Shown here: positions 8,901-14,220 of the stretch, in pieces | Numbering within the stretch: position 1 is the first letter of the stretch | How the letters are laid out: each line of letters starts with the position of its first letter | Assembly (NCBI GenBank): GCA_001801495.1 | Contig: MGXW01000109.1 | Location: 1-16,815 of the forward strand | Direction: 5' to 3' | Length of the DNA: 16,815 bases | From: Gammaproteobacteria bacterium RIFCSPHIGHO2_12_FULL_37_34 | Lineage (GTDB): Bacteria > Pseudomonadota > Gammaproteobacteria > DSM-16500 | Program-made: the position numbers and the translations under genes | The notes under the pieces: generated by a model | The model's database searches: none | What the model was told of the DNA's origin: nothing | What the model saw: only the letters and a program-made list of their open reading frames with translations

Positions 8901-9741
8901 AATTAAAATAATTGAATTCACCAGATTGATTGAGAATCTTAATAAAAATAATCGATTAACACTTGACTATATTAAAAACGCACAATCGTTGTGCCGAGAA
9001 ATAAATACTCACTTTCTCCAAACTAACGATATCGGCACTTACAATATAGAATCTCTTTTTAAACTGAACATGTTACTGAAGATGGATCTGGATGAAATAA
9101 AATCATTTATTATACAATGGCTTAATGATCCACTTCACATGATTTACTTTAATCATTATCGTTCTGCCGACCCCTGTCATTTTATGCTTACAATGGAACA
9201 AATTTTGCCTTTGCAAACTGATTTTAATCTCTTCAAGCTCCTGGTGGAGCATTTTTGTTTTTATAGTGCAGATGCATGGATAAAAATTTATGCCATGTTA
9301 AAACTCTGGGTTAATCAGATGTGCGAAGAGGATAAGCATCACTATAGTAATTGCTTAAATACTACATGGGCATCTGGTAGCGGCTGGAAGAATTTTATTA
9401 CATTCTATCAAGAAAGAGATCCGGGGGAGGCGATCACTTTCTTTACTTTTACCATTGCTGGCATCTCCTCCACCCCTCTTCCCTTACCCAAAAATCTAAG
9501 CGATGCTTATAGTCATCTATTATTATCAAATGAACCCTATCTCAAAGATGAATGGGTTCATAACCACATTGAACAATTTTATAAGAAGTGGCCTATACCA
9601 TTTGAAAGTGTAATGAAAAAAATAAATGGGTTAAACAACCCTTTTCTTGCCGGCTTAACTTTTTTTCCTGCACCAGAATCTTTGCCACCATCCCAAAACG
9701 AATCGCTTTATCATACGCAAACATCCTGTAAATGGTCGTAA
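5998..9741 (+). CDS. SidE-family-like protein with HD-type phosphodiesterase domain, putative Dot/Icm effector
   Basis: This protein has 1247 residues. The region about 150-430 resembles the phosphodiesterase (PDE) domain of Legionella SidE proteins. Visible blocks are RFHHGIQHVTRTA (His183, His184, His188), LQIAALFHDAAREDEGEDKWD (His229-Asp230) and LIHDADCLDI (His313-Asp314). The spacing from His184 to His313 (129) is close to that between the reported SdeA catalytic residues His277 and His407. In SidE enzymes this domain cleaves ADP-ribosyl-ubiquitin to attach ubiquitin to serine. In DupA/DupB it removes it. No N-terminal SidE deubiquitinase is present; the first 150 residues are helical and unassigned. 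Residues 440-600 hold another compact domain (GNPLRSASILGN, SGWFKKKK, RWGS, YYSADP) that I could not assign. No clear ExE pair of a mono-ADP-ribosyltransferase is seen. The remainder is mostly helical with a 16-residue tandem duplication at 787-818. The C-terminus is Ser/Glu-rich, which is compatible with a Dot/Icm signal. The start has a good GAGGTGG site. Confidence 0.75.
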   Translation: MPGIRPYIDYYEDLRRLSIPLKTALIQTLEKLAVEDQSIDAPTPVNKKIKLSLNTSHPIVDHPHSLGKIIEKLHTINEQDLGIALNIIMEKDLPYLKAEISKRFFIHFTTIRFINELYSNHPTEEITLSTLLEKKRLDSSLFDFSATLSDPLSHHVRFIYRHIYSIPYPSHYKNKETDIARFHHGIQHVTRTAIYIPVLANLYRKYGDQHALSLTADDIQLLQIAALFHDAAREDEGEDKWDRDSASLLYYYLTRCLKVDQAKAIVLAEAIANKDLHPSGSSKMEETTKGIKWTWSKSASCVLEKNIWSKLIHDADCLDIMRARRHFNANYLDFYIDIASNPDHKEAKRIMTDLITEIRSLIATQGDCYESKQLTIKKQYECDDAYHTMNQTIGTYFLLSTLQPQLLSQKELATISPIDPIPYDESKGLIEANVKAALYERKIFARGIGGPSAIFKSFFNKSKETLGEREIRKIMREKGIPTHSSKENRSQKNGNPLRSASILGNTIVFANAGFLIINPPFDAIQEIHLDDIGSGWFKKKKYQATRLQTNPLTAQEKNDMLSYVCDQRNMRWGSTLTNYLEILLHITKVDAIYYSADPCLYNHVVFNQTTIADQSSAPTHPLAPFLQAAYLRELYHIQYEKNYEMSQPYYEKWYGKEKAREEYIKKHGPAWLPVFEYSGIHNYITAIPDTAFDREKIKSAWVTVCSAYMKEKLSSQVQIKQLLEMPVDEIKTLSVYYTSQELRGNINAPADACYDKDFQQELNRAIANEREELIHQQDKKIISKIESGNRVSVFDNELFFTLTGNRTSVFDNELFFTLIRYPSLSLPIQHKISAEINEKIKIQGDLSALDLTPYFPAIRLYVFANPDDSVWDNTAAKLYCLAKKINFNPLVIEVQKHAKTWIESILDTTNKAIENDSHPINVINYAITIENMTQFTILFDIASSPLSSSIDRTWHTLTNASLSFKPEEIKIIEFTRLIENLNKNNRLTLDYIKNAQSLCREINTHFLQTNDIGTYNIESLFKLNMLLKMDLDEIKSFIIQWLNDPLHMIYFNHYRSADPCHFMLTMEQILPLQTDFNLFKLLVEHFCFYSADAWIKIYAMLKLWVNQMCEEDKHHYSNCLNTTWASGSGWKNFITFYQERDPGEAITFFTFTIAGISSTPLPLPKNLSDAYSHLLLSNEPYLKDEWVHNHIEQFYKKWPIPFESVMKKINGLNNPFLAGLTFFPAPESLPPSQNESLYHTQTSCKWS
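8357..8452 (+). repeat. 48-bp in-frame tandem duplication inside the SidE-like gene
   Basis: Two adjacent 48-base units (8357-8404 and 8405-8452) encode the 16-residue unit GNRVSVFDNELFFTLT, repeated as GNRTSVFDNELFFTLI. Only a few bases differ between copies, which points to a recent duplication. The unit length is a multiple of three, so the reading frame is kept. Confidence 0.9.
9615..9641 (-). terminator. Rho-independent terminator of the nucleotidyltransferase gene
   Basis: On the minus strand, 13 bases after the stop codon, GGGTT-GTTT-AACCC forms a 5-bp GC-containing hairpin (9641-9628). It is followed by ATTTATTTTTTT (9627-9616). The whole signal lies inside the 3' coding part of the converging SidE-like gene. 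Confidence 0.5.
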
Positions 9742-10866
9742 AATAGCATATAAAAAGAAAAGAGCATCTGGCATATGAAATGATTTCCAATCAGAAGGGC
9801 TCATAGAAAATCTATGTTTAATAAAATGAAAACGATTTTGCCATGCATCATGTAACATGATATGTCGCATAAACATTTTTCCAGGTGAGGAAAACGGATG
9901 AGAAGAAAAACGCAACACAGCAAGCGACGATTGAAACAAAGAAAATACGGCTTTATTTTGTGAAATCATTGTTTCAATACAATGTGGCAAAGGATGCTCA
10001 AACAAATAGTGCATCATCAAATAAGTTTCCATTAACATGCGCTGTACACCTAATTGCTTTGCATAAGCTAATCTTTCTACCCAGTGAACGATTGGATAGC
10101 GCTTTATCCATTGCATAACATCGCATAACCAAAACAGCCTAAACCAACAGGATGTGGAACCATGCGCGAGTAAATATAAAAACTCGTCTTGATCTGCTAA
10201 TGTTCTTACGAGTACCCCAGAAACGATTTGTGTACGATGATGATTGATGAGCGCATCAACTGGTAAATTGAATAATAAAGGATGGTCAAAAAAACGCCAG
10301 TGCAATTCTAAAATAATATGGCGTGTTGGTTGATAATAAACAAAATCATTTTTATATCTCACATAAGCGTGATATTGTTTTGCTGTGAGCACTTCTGGAT
10401 AAATGCGCTGATAACCACTTTCTAAAAGAAGCGTATGCGCACATAACAGATTATCTAGCGAAATTAAAATATCAATATCACGTGATTCGCGCATCACAAA
10501 ATTATCATACAGGCGCTTGGCAATCAGAGGCCCTTTTAAAGTGATATTAAAAATATTTGCGTGATTAAATATTTTTGTTATTCTAAAAAGTTCTGCAGTG
10601 AGCACCATCATACGTTCTGCATTAGCATGATAATGCAATCTAATTTTTGATAAAACAGTTTCTGGTATCGATGATTGTTGTTTTAAAATAGGGTAAATAA
10701 TGGGTGTAAGCTTATGCCAAGAAACAAGTTGAACAAATTTATCCCAATCCGCTTGAGTTAGATAATCGGCATATGCTAATACATCTTTATTCCCATTAAA
10801 AAATTGGCGCAGGCAGGCAAGCATGAAGCCAAAAGATGGTGTAAAATGATTGTAGAAAATATTCAT
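9655..10866 (-). CDS. Nucleotidyltransferase family protein (NTP_transf_5-like), lasso-cluster type
   Basis: This 403-residue protein resembles the uncharacterised nucleotidyltransferase family PF14907, often found in lasso-peptide and related RiPP gene clusters. The signature is LKGPLIAKRLY (110-120), followed by RESRDIDILISLDNL (126-140). Asp130 and Asp132 are the candidate metal-binding pair, and LELHWRFF (186-193) supplies the expected third acidic residue region. The C-terminus is basic and aromatic (WWQRFWCRKKS). The ATG at 10866 has a GGTGA site upstream and is only 28 bases from the divergent PqqD-like gene, so promoters must overlap coding sequence. The 3' end overlaps the SidE-like gene by 87 bases tail to tail. 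The nucleotide used and the target are unknown. In paeninodin-like clusters related proteins accompany peptide tailoring, which suggests but does not prove a role here. Confidence 0.8.
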   Translation of the reverse strand: MNIFYNHFTPSFGFMLACLRQFFNGNKDVLAYADYLTQADWDKFVQLVSWHKLTPIIYPILKQQSSIPETVLSKIRLHYHANAERMMVLTAELFRITKIFNHANIFNITLKGPLIAKRLYDNFVMRESRDIDILISLDNLLCAHTLLLESGYQRIYPEVLTAKQYHAYVRYKNDFVYYQPTRHIILELHWRFFDHPLLFNLPVDALINHHRTQIVSGVLVRTLADQDEFLYLLAHGSTSCWFRLFWLCDVMQWIKRYPIVHWVERLAYAKQLGVQRMLMETYLMMHYLFEHPLPHCIETMISQNKAVFSLFQSSLAVLRFSSHPFSSPGKMFMRHIMLHDAWQNRFHFIKHRFSMSPSDWKSFHMPDALFFLYAILRPFTGCLRMIKRFVLGWWQRFWCRKKS

Positions 10867-10894
10867 ATTTTATCATTCACCAGAGGAATTCAGG

Positions 10895-11185
10895 ATGATG
10901 ACTAATATAACTGCAGCGATCCTATGCCGTAAAGACCACCTACCAGCTTGCCAAATTGATGATGAAATCGTATTGCTGGATGTAAATAATGGAATGTATC
11001 TGGGTATGAATGCAATTGCTGCATCTATCTGGACTTTACTTGAAAAACCACTATCTTTTACCGCGCTCTGTCAACAACTTATGATGGAATATGATGTTGC
11101 TCCACAACAATGTGAGGAAGCAGTCACCCATTTTTTAATCCAATTAACAAATAAAAATTTAATTGAAATCATTCATTCGGATTGA
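10895..11185 (+). CDS. PqqD-like protein (RiPP recognition element, lasso B1 type)
   Basis: This 96-residue protein has the PqqD fold signature. DDEIVLLDVNNGMYLGMN (22-39) gives the three-stranded beta part. It is followed by AIAASIWTLLEKP (40-52) and two helices typical of the family. PqqD-like domains bind the leader of a precursor peptide and present it to modifying enzymes. In lasso-peptide systems the free-standing form is called B1. The start is the first of two consecutive ATG codons, seven bases after AGAGGAATT. It is divergent from the nucleotidyltransferase. The matching B2 protein lies about 3 kb downstream on the same strand. No precursor-like small ORF is recognisable in the 127 bases that follow. 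Confidence 0.85.
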   Translation: MMTNITAAILCRKDHLPACQIDDEIVLLDVNNGMYLGMNAIAASIWTLLEKPLSFTALCQQLMMEYDVAPQQCEEAVTHFLIQLTNKNLIEIIHSD

Positions 11186-11215
11186 TCTTTTAAAATATTT
11201 ATAATTTAAATCAGA

Positions 11216-11241
11216 AAGTTTGCTTTTAAACTTCCTTTTTT
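11216..11241 (+). terminator. Possible terminator after the PqqD-like gene
   Basis: AAGTTT (11216-11221) pairs with AAACTT (11228-11233), and a run of six T (11236-11241) follows after CC. The stem is short and AT-rich, so it is a weak candidate. It sits 30 bases after the PqqD-like stop and just before the next promoter. Confidence 0.3.
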
Positions 11242-11253
11242 AAAAAGATACGA

Positions 11254-11259
11254 TATAAT
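11254..11259 (+). promoter_or_regulatory. -10 element upstream of the U-box gene
   Basis: A perfect TATAAT lies 53 bases before the ATG at 11313. The position 17 bases upstream holds only CTTCCT, a poor -35. Expression may therefore depend on an activator or on the AT-rich DNA around 11190-11250. The predicted leader carries the very strong AAAGGAGA ribosome-binding site at 11297-11304, eight bases before the start codon. Confidence 0.45.
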
Positions 11260-11312
11260 GCCCCTTAGATAAATTTAACCTATTCTAATAATAAGCAAAG
11301 GAGATACGCCAT

Positions 11313-12188
11313 ATGCTGCATTATAATATCAACATCCCTCATGAATATCTTTGTCCCATTTCACACCTCATTATGCGCGAACCCGTTATCACCAATACAA
11401 GCATTTGCTATGAAAAAGAGCAGTTAGAATCCTATATGAAAACCAATTCTCTCTGCCCAGTTACACAAATCAAAATTGACATTTACATTCCAAATGTTGG
11501 GTTAAAAAATCTAATTGATACTTTCCTTAGTACTCATCCTGATTTAATTCAACAAAATGAAGTGAATCTTCCCGCAAGCTTCTGGGTAAAACTAGAAAAA
11601 GCTATTATAAAAGATGCTGTATCAGAATTTAATACATTAATTAAATTAGATCCTCGCCTATTAACGCTAACACCTGAAGATTCTCTTATCACAGGATTAA
11701 CAGTGAAAAATCCATTGTTGCCCACTGATTCAGCAGAAAAAATGGCAGAAAAATATAACGCACGTCAAATACAGGCGGTATTATGCGCCAGTAAAACATC
11801 AAAAACTCCTATTTCTACAACTTCTGCCAAGCAAGCATCTGAATTTTCATTTTCCTCAACGCCTGCGCAACCCCACAAAGAGGAGAATCGTCCTCAGCTT
11901 GTCACAGAATCTCCCCCTTTGAAACCCCCATCGTGTAAGGTTTCAACGGGAACCGCTGATCATCGCTTCACATTTTTCGTAAAAACATGCCAGGGCAATA
12001 CCATCACTTTACATAATAACTCACAAATGACTATAGGGGACCTTAAAACAGCTATTCGCCATGCCCTTCCTACTCTTCCCTTGCCAGACGAACAACGATT
12101 GATATACGCTGGCAAGCTACTTCAAGATAATGAAATTGCACAAGAAAACACGACCATTCATATGGTTCTTCCGCTAAAAGGCAATTAG
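11313..12188 (+). CDS. U-box E3 ligase-like protein with C-terminal ubiquitin-like domain
   Basis: This 291-residue protein has two eukaryotic-type modules. Residues 8-76 are a U-box: IPHEYLCPISHLIMREPV, then ICYEKEQLESYM, LCPVTQIKI, and IPNVGLKNLIDTFL. U-boxes recruit E2 enzymes. Ile16 is in the E2-contacting position corresponding to Ile39 of Legionella LubX. Residues 80-160 are helical and unassigned. Residues 160-215 are a Ser/Thr/Pro/Lys-rich linker. Residues 218-291 are ubiquitin-like: FFVKTCQGNTITL aligns with ubiquitin FVKTLTGKTITL, QRLIYAGKLLQD with QRLIFAGKQLED, and IHMVLPLKGN with LHLVLRLRGG. Equivalents of Lys6, Arg42, Ile44, Lys48, His68 and Val70 are kept. Leu8 becomes Cys226, Arg72 becomes Pro287, and the end is Gly-Asn. 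A strong ribosome-binding site supports the start. The oxygenase gene follows after 9 bases. Function as a host-directed ligase effector is inferred; the two domain calls are firm. Confidence 0.88.
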   Translation: MLHYNINIPHEYLCPISHLIMREPVITNTSICYEKEQLESYMKTNSLCPVTQIKIDIYIPNVGLKNLIDTFLSTHPDLIQQNEVNLPASFWVKLEKAIIKDAVSEFNTLIKLDPRLLTLTPEDSLITGLTVKNPLLPTDSAEKMAEKYNARQIQAVLCASKTSKTPISTTSAKQASEFSFSSTPAQPHKEENRPQLVTESPPLKPPSCKVSTGTADHRFTFFVKTCQGNTITLHNNSQMTIGDLKTAIRHALPTLPLPDEQRLIYAGKLLQDNEIAQENTTIHMVLPLKGN

Positions 12189-12197
12189 ATTGTTACT

Positions 12198-13013
12198 ATG
12201 ATTTTAAATTCATCCATTCCAACATTAAAATATGGATACGCTGTTTTGAAAAATGTCATACCCACAAGTTTTGTGTCGGCACGAGCATCTGCGCAATATT
12301 ATTTCTTGCACCCATCTGATTATAAGCATTTACATCAATATCCCTATAATCTGGAATTGGGTTATCGCGATCTCATTCACAAAGAAATGTTTATGATTCG
12401 TGAATCTACTCTTCCATCAGAACTTTCCCCATGTATTCATTTGGCTACTGATTTACATGATATCAGCTTGCAATGTTTAGAAGCAGTTAGCAAAGAATTG
12501 CAATGGGAGGATCATTTACTGAGTGACTTGGTTGATGTTGATGCCTTACCAAGTTTCAACATTGCAAGTTCGATTTTACAACTCATACATTATCGCAAAA
12601 CAAATAACATCACACATGGTATAGCGTGTGATGTTCATCAAGATATTAGCTTGTTAACTCTGATTTGCCACACTGGTGTACCTGCTTTAGAAATTTACGA
12701 TTACCTCAACAATACAGATTGGATAAATATTGAGTCTATTCAGGGAATGCACGATGTCATTGTGTTGGTTGGTGAAGCGTTATCGCTTATTTCAAATAAT
12801 TATTTCTTACCTGCTACCCATCGGGTGCGCGCTGTTCATCAATCCAGATTAGCTATTATTTATCAACTACGTTTCAAGAACGATGCCGTTATTGATTCAC
12901 AATTATTTGAAACCTCTTTAACAAAGCCTTTCAAACATCCGTTTCGTATCACCGGTTGCAATTATCTCAAAATGGAAAAATCAACTAGACAATCGGTTAA
13001 TGGAAGTTATTGA
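12198..13013 (+). CDS. 2-oxoglutarate/Fe(II)-dependent oxygenase, isopenicillin-N-synthase-like
   Basis: This 271-residue protein has the jelly-roll oxygenase signatures. The iron ligands are His147 and Asp149 in VHQD, and His208 in PATHRVRA. Arg217 in SRLAIIYQLR is the candidate 2-oxoglutarate anchor. VGEALSLISNNYF before the distal histidine matches the NxGDxLqxxSNG block of the isopenicillin N synthase/plant oxygenase family. The N-terminal YGYAVLKNVIP matches the DIOX_N start. The substrate cannot be told. The gene begins 9 bases after the U-box gene and has no good ribosome-binding site of its own; the nearest purine run is 15 bases upstream in the U-box 3' end. This suggests translation coupled to the U-box gene. 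A stop codon nine bases upstream in frame limits the start to this ATG. It could modify a host protein, a RiPP precursor or a small metabolite. Confidence 0.8.
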   Translation: MILNSSIPTLKYGYAVLKNVIPTSFVSARASAQYYFLHPSDYKHLHQYPYNLELGYRDLIHKEMFMIRESTLPSELSPCIHLATDLHDISLQCLEAVSKELQWEDHLLSDLVDVDALPSFNIASSILQLIHYRKTNNITHGIACDVHQDISLLTLICHTGVPALEIYDYLNNTDWINIESIQGMHDVIVLVGEALSLISNNYFLPATHRVRAVHQSRLAIIYQLRFKNDAVIDSQLFETSLTKPFKHPFRITGCNYLKMEKSTRQSVNGSY

Positions 13014-13027
13014 CATGTTCGTTCGTT

Positions 13028-13864
13028 TTAACATTTCAAGAAGCCACAACGACGTTCATCTTGATGATCATCATGATGACTGAAAGCCTCTTTGAAAAAT
13101 TTTTCAGAACGCTCATGAAAATGACTAAGGTCTCGCTTCATCCAGCAATAAGCGCCTATATAACAACCTAAAAAAACAGCAAAAACAGCTGCCCCAATCA
13201 GGATAGCTTCTGTTTGAGAGAAGGGAGAATTCATACAGAGTTGCGCTTCTGATCCAAAAGCATTTTGGTACGACACGCAATTCTTCGGAGAGAGATTTCT
13301 CACTTGAGAGGTGATTTGAGCATTTTCCCATTCTCCAGACGAAGCAAAACAAGGTTCTGTATTATTTGCTTCCCGAAAAGCATTTTTAACTAGATTACCT
13401 ATTTTTTCAACGCTCATACATTTTAATAATTGGCCAGAACCATCATTTTCACTATGTTTTAGTTGATTAAGTATTTTGTTGGATATCGCATTAAATTGAG
13501 GCCAATGATCCTCCCACTCACCATTATTTGCCAAATAGCCTTGCACGCATTGATATATATCTTTACACAAATCAAGCCCTCCGTTCGGTTGGCCACTATA
13601 GGCTTGTAAATTCGTAACTGCCGCGGCCGCACGATAACCTAGTGTTAATAGGAGCACGCTAGGCAAACCAAATTGCAGCATGGATGTTCCCAAGGTTTTC
13701 AAAAATGCGCTAATAGAATAAGGATCGGGGTTAAGTGTTAGCGGCTGCTGATTTAAATTGGAACTGGCTGTATTTACTTCTTCAACCAGTATCGTTGTCT
13801 TTTTTTTATTTGCAAATAGACCGGATTTAATAATCTCATGTGTTTTTCTATTACGTAGTTGCAT
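13028..13864 (-). CDS. Two-helix membrane protein with cysteine-rich loop, function unknown
   Basis: I do not recognise this 278-residue protein. The start chosen is the ATG at 13864 (MQLRNRK), because GGAG sits six bases upstream; an in-frame TTG at 13876 contains part of that site. Residues 1-60 are basic and Ser/Asn-rich. A hydrophobic segment spans about 62-84 (FGLPSVLLLTLGY and AAAAV) and a second about 219-240 (AILIGAAVFAVFLGCYIGAY). Between them a loop of about 135 residues holds six cysteines and several Trp and Gly-Glu-Trp patches. The tail is charged, His-rich (HHDDHQDER) and ends in Cys-Gly-Phe-Leu-Lys-Cys. Basic residues flank both helices on the outside ends, so the loop is predicted outside the cytoplasm, where the cysteines could form disulfides. 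It converges on the oxygenase gene with a 14-base gap. Two-helix hairpins are common in membrane-inserting Dot/Icm effectors, but that role is only a possibility. Confidence 0.7.
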   Translation of the reverse strand: MQLRNRKTHEIIKSGLFANKKKTTILVEEVNTASSNLNQQPLTLNPDPYSISAFLKTLGTSMLQFGLPSVLLLTLGYRAAAAVTNLQAYSGQPNGGLDLCKDIYQCVQGYLANNGEWEDHWPQFNAISNKILNQLKHSENDGSGQLLKCMSVEKIGNLVKNAFREANNTEPCFASSGEWENAQITSQVRNLSPKNCVSYQNAFGSEAQLCMNSPFSQTEAILIGAAVFAVFLGCYIGAYCWMKRDLSHFHERSEKFFKEAFSHHDDHQDERRCGFLKC

Positions 13865-13923
13865 AATAAACTCCAAGCTGTGTTGTGGTAAAATGGGCGT
13901 TGTTGCGCAATTCAGTGAATATT

Positions 13924-13955
13924 CGTGCCCGAGCCCGTGTGCGAGCCCGAGCCCG
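13924..13955. repeat. GC-rich GAGCCC microrepeat
   Basis: Within AT-rich DNA, GAGCCC appears at 13931-13936, 13943-13948 and 13949-13954, with an extra GCCC at 13927-13930. The overall pattern is GCCC-GAGCCC-GTGTGC-GAGCCC-GAGCCC. It is a short hexamer-based tandem repeat with one degenerate unit. Confidence 0.7.
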
Positions 13956-14036
13956 TCTTTTCTTCAGCAAAAATTAAGCTTTTTCTAATGTGGTAAAAGT
14001 TGATTTTTTTATGTTCATATAGTAATTTTACATATT

Positions 14037-14200
14037 TAGTCGCTGGCGCGAAATTAATTTTAACTGGAACATTCGTCTTTGCGAGGAGCGCTTTTTGCGA
14101 CGAAGCAATCCAGGTGTGCCTATATGGCGCATTCCCTGGATTGCTTCGGCCAAAAAACGGCCTCGCAAAGACGCTGTTCTGAATGACGCGCCAGCGACTA
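14037..14200. repeat. 164-bp palindromic MITE-like element
   Basis: The outer arms TAGTCGCTGGCGCG (14037-14050) and CGCGCCAGCGACTA (14187-14200) are perfect 14-base inverted repeats. An inner pair, CGTCTTTGCGAGG (14074-14086) and CCTCGCAAAGACG (14161-14173), is also perfect. A third pair, CGAAGCAATCCAGG (14101-14114) and CCTGGATTGCTTCG (14135-14148), closes a 20-base loop. The inner sequence resembles the dispersed TTGCGAGG...GAAGCAATCC palindromes known from many bacterial genomes. TATTTAG occurs on both edges (14033-14039 and 14199-14205), a possible target duplication that partly overlaps the arms. No transposase is encoded, so any movement would be in trans. Confidence 0.85.
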
Positions 14201-14220
14201 TTTAGGATGCTGAAATTATC

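Larger units (their letters stand above)
13865..14220. other. 356-bp non-coding stretch between membrane-protein and B2 genes
   Basis: No convincing gene is seen here. It holds a ribosome-binding site for the leftward gene (13871-13874), a GC-rich microrepeat (13924-13955) and the palindromic element at 14037-14200. The B2 gene's only ribosome-binding-like sequence is AGGATG at 14204-14209. Any small reading frame across the palindrome is explained by the repeat. Confidence 0.7.

Noticed and set aside
9885..10118. Plus-strand open reading frame inside the nucleotidyltransferase gene
   Set aside because: It is antisense to a recognisable gene, with low-complexity Lys-rich sequence at the start and no ribosome-binding site seen.
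11186..11312. Possible lasso precursor gene after the PqqD-like gene
   Set aside because: The 127 bases hold only a weak terminator, a -10 element and the U-box ribosome-binding site; no leader-core reading frame was seen.
13062..13073. Perfect palindrome TGATGATCATCA
   Set aside because: It lies in the His/Asp-rich codons of the membrane protein (HHDDH), has no T-run, and is explained by codon repetition.
13865..13876. TTG start at 13876 for the membrane protein
   Set aside because: The TTG overlaps the GGAG ribosome-binding site that serves the ATG at 13864, so the shorter start is better supported.
14000..14182. 60-residue open reading frame across the palindromic element
   Set aside because: It follows the inverted repeat, has no ribosome-binding site and no recognisable protein features, so the repeat explains it.
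13924..14200. CRISPR array
   Set aside because: The repeats are a hexamer microrepeat and a single palindrome; there are no regularly spaced repeats with unique spacers and no cas genes.
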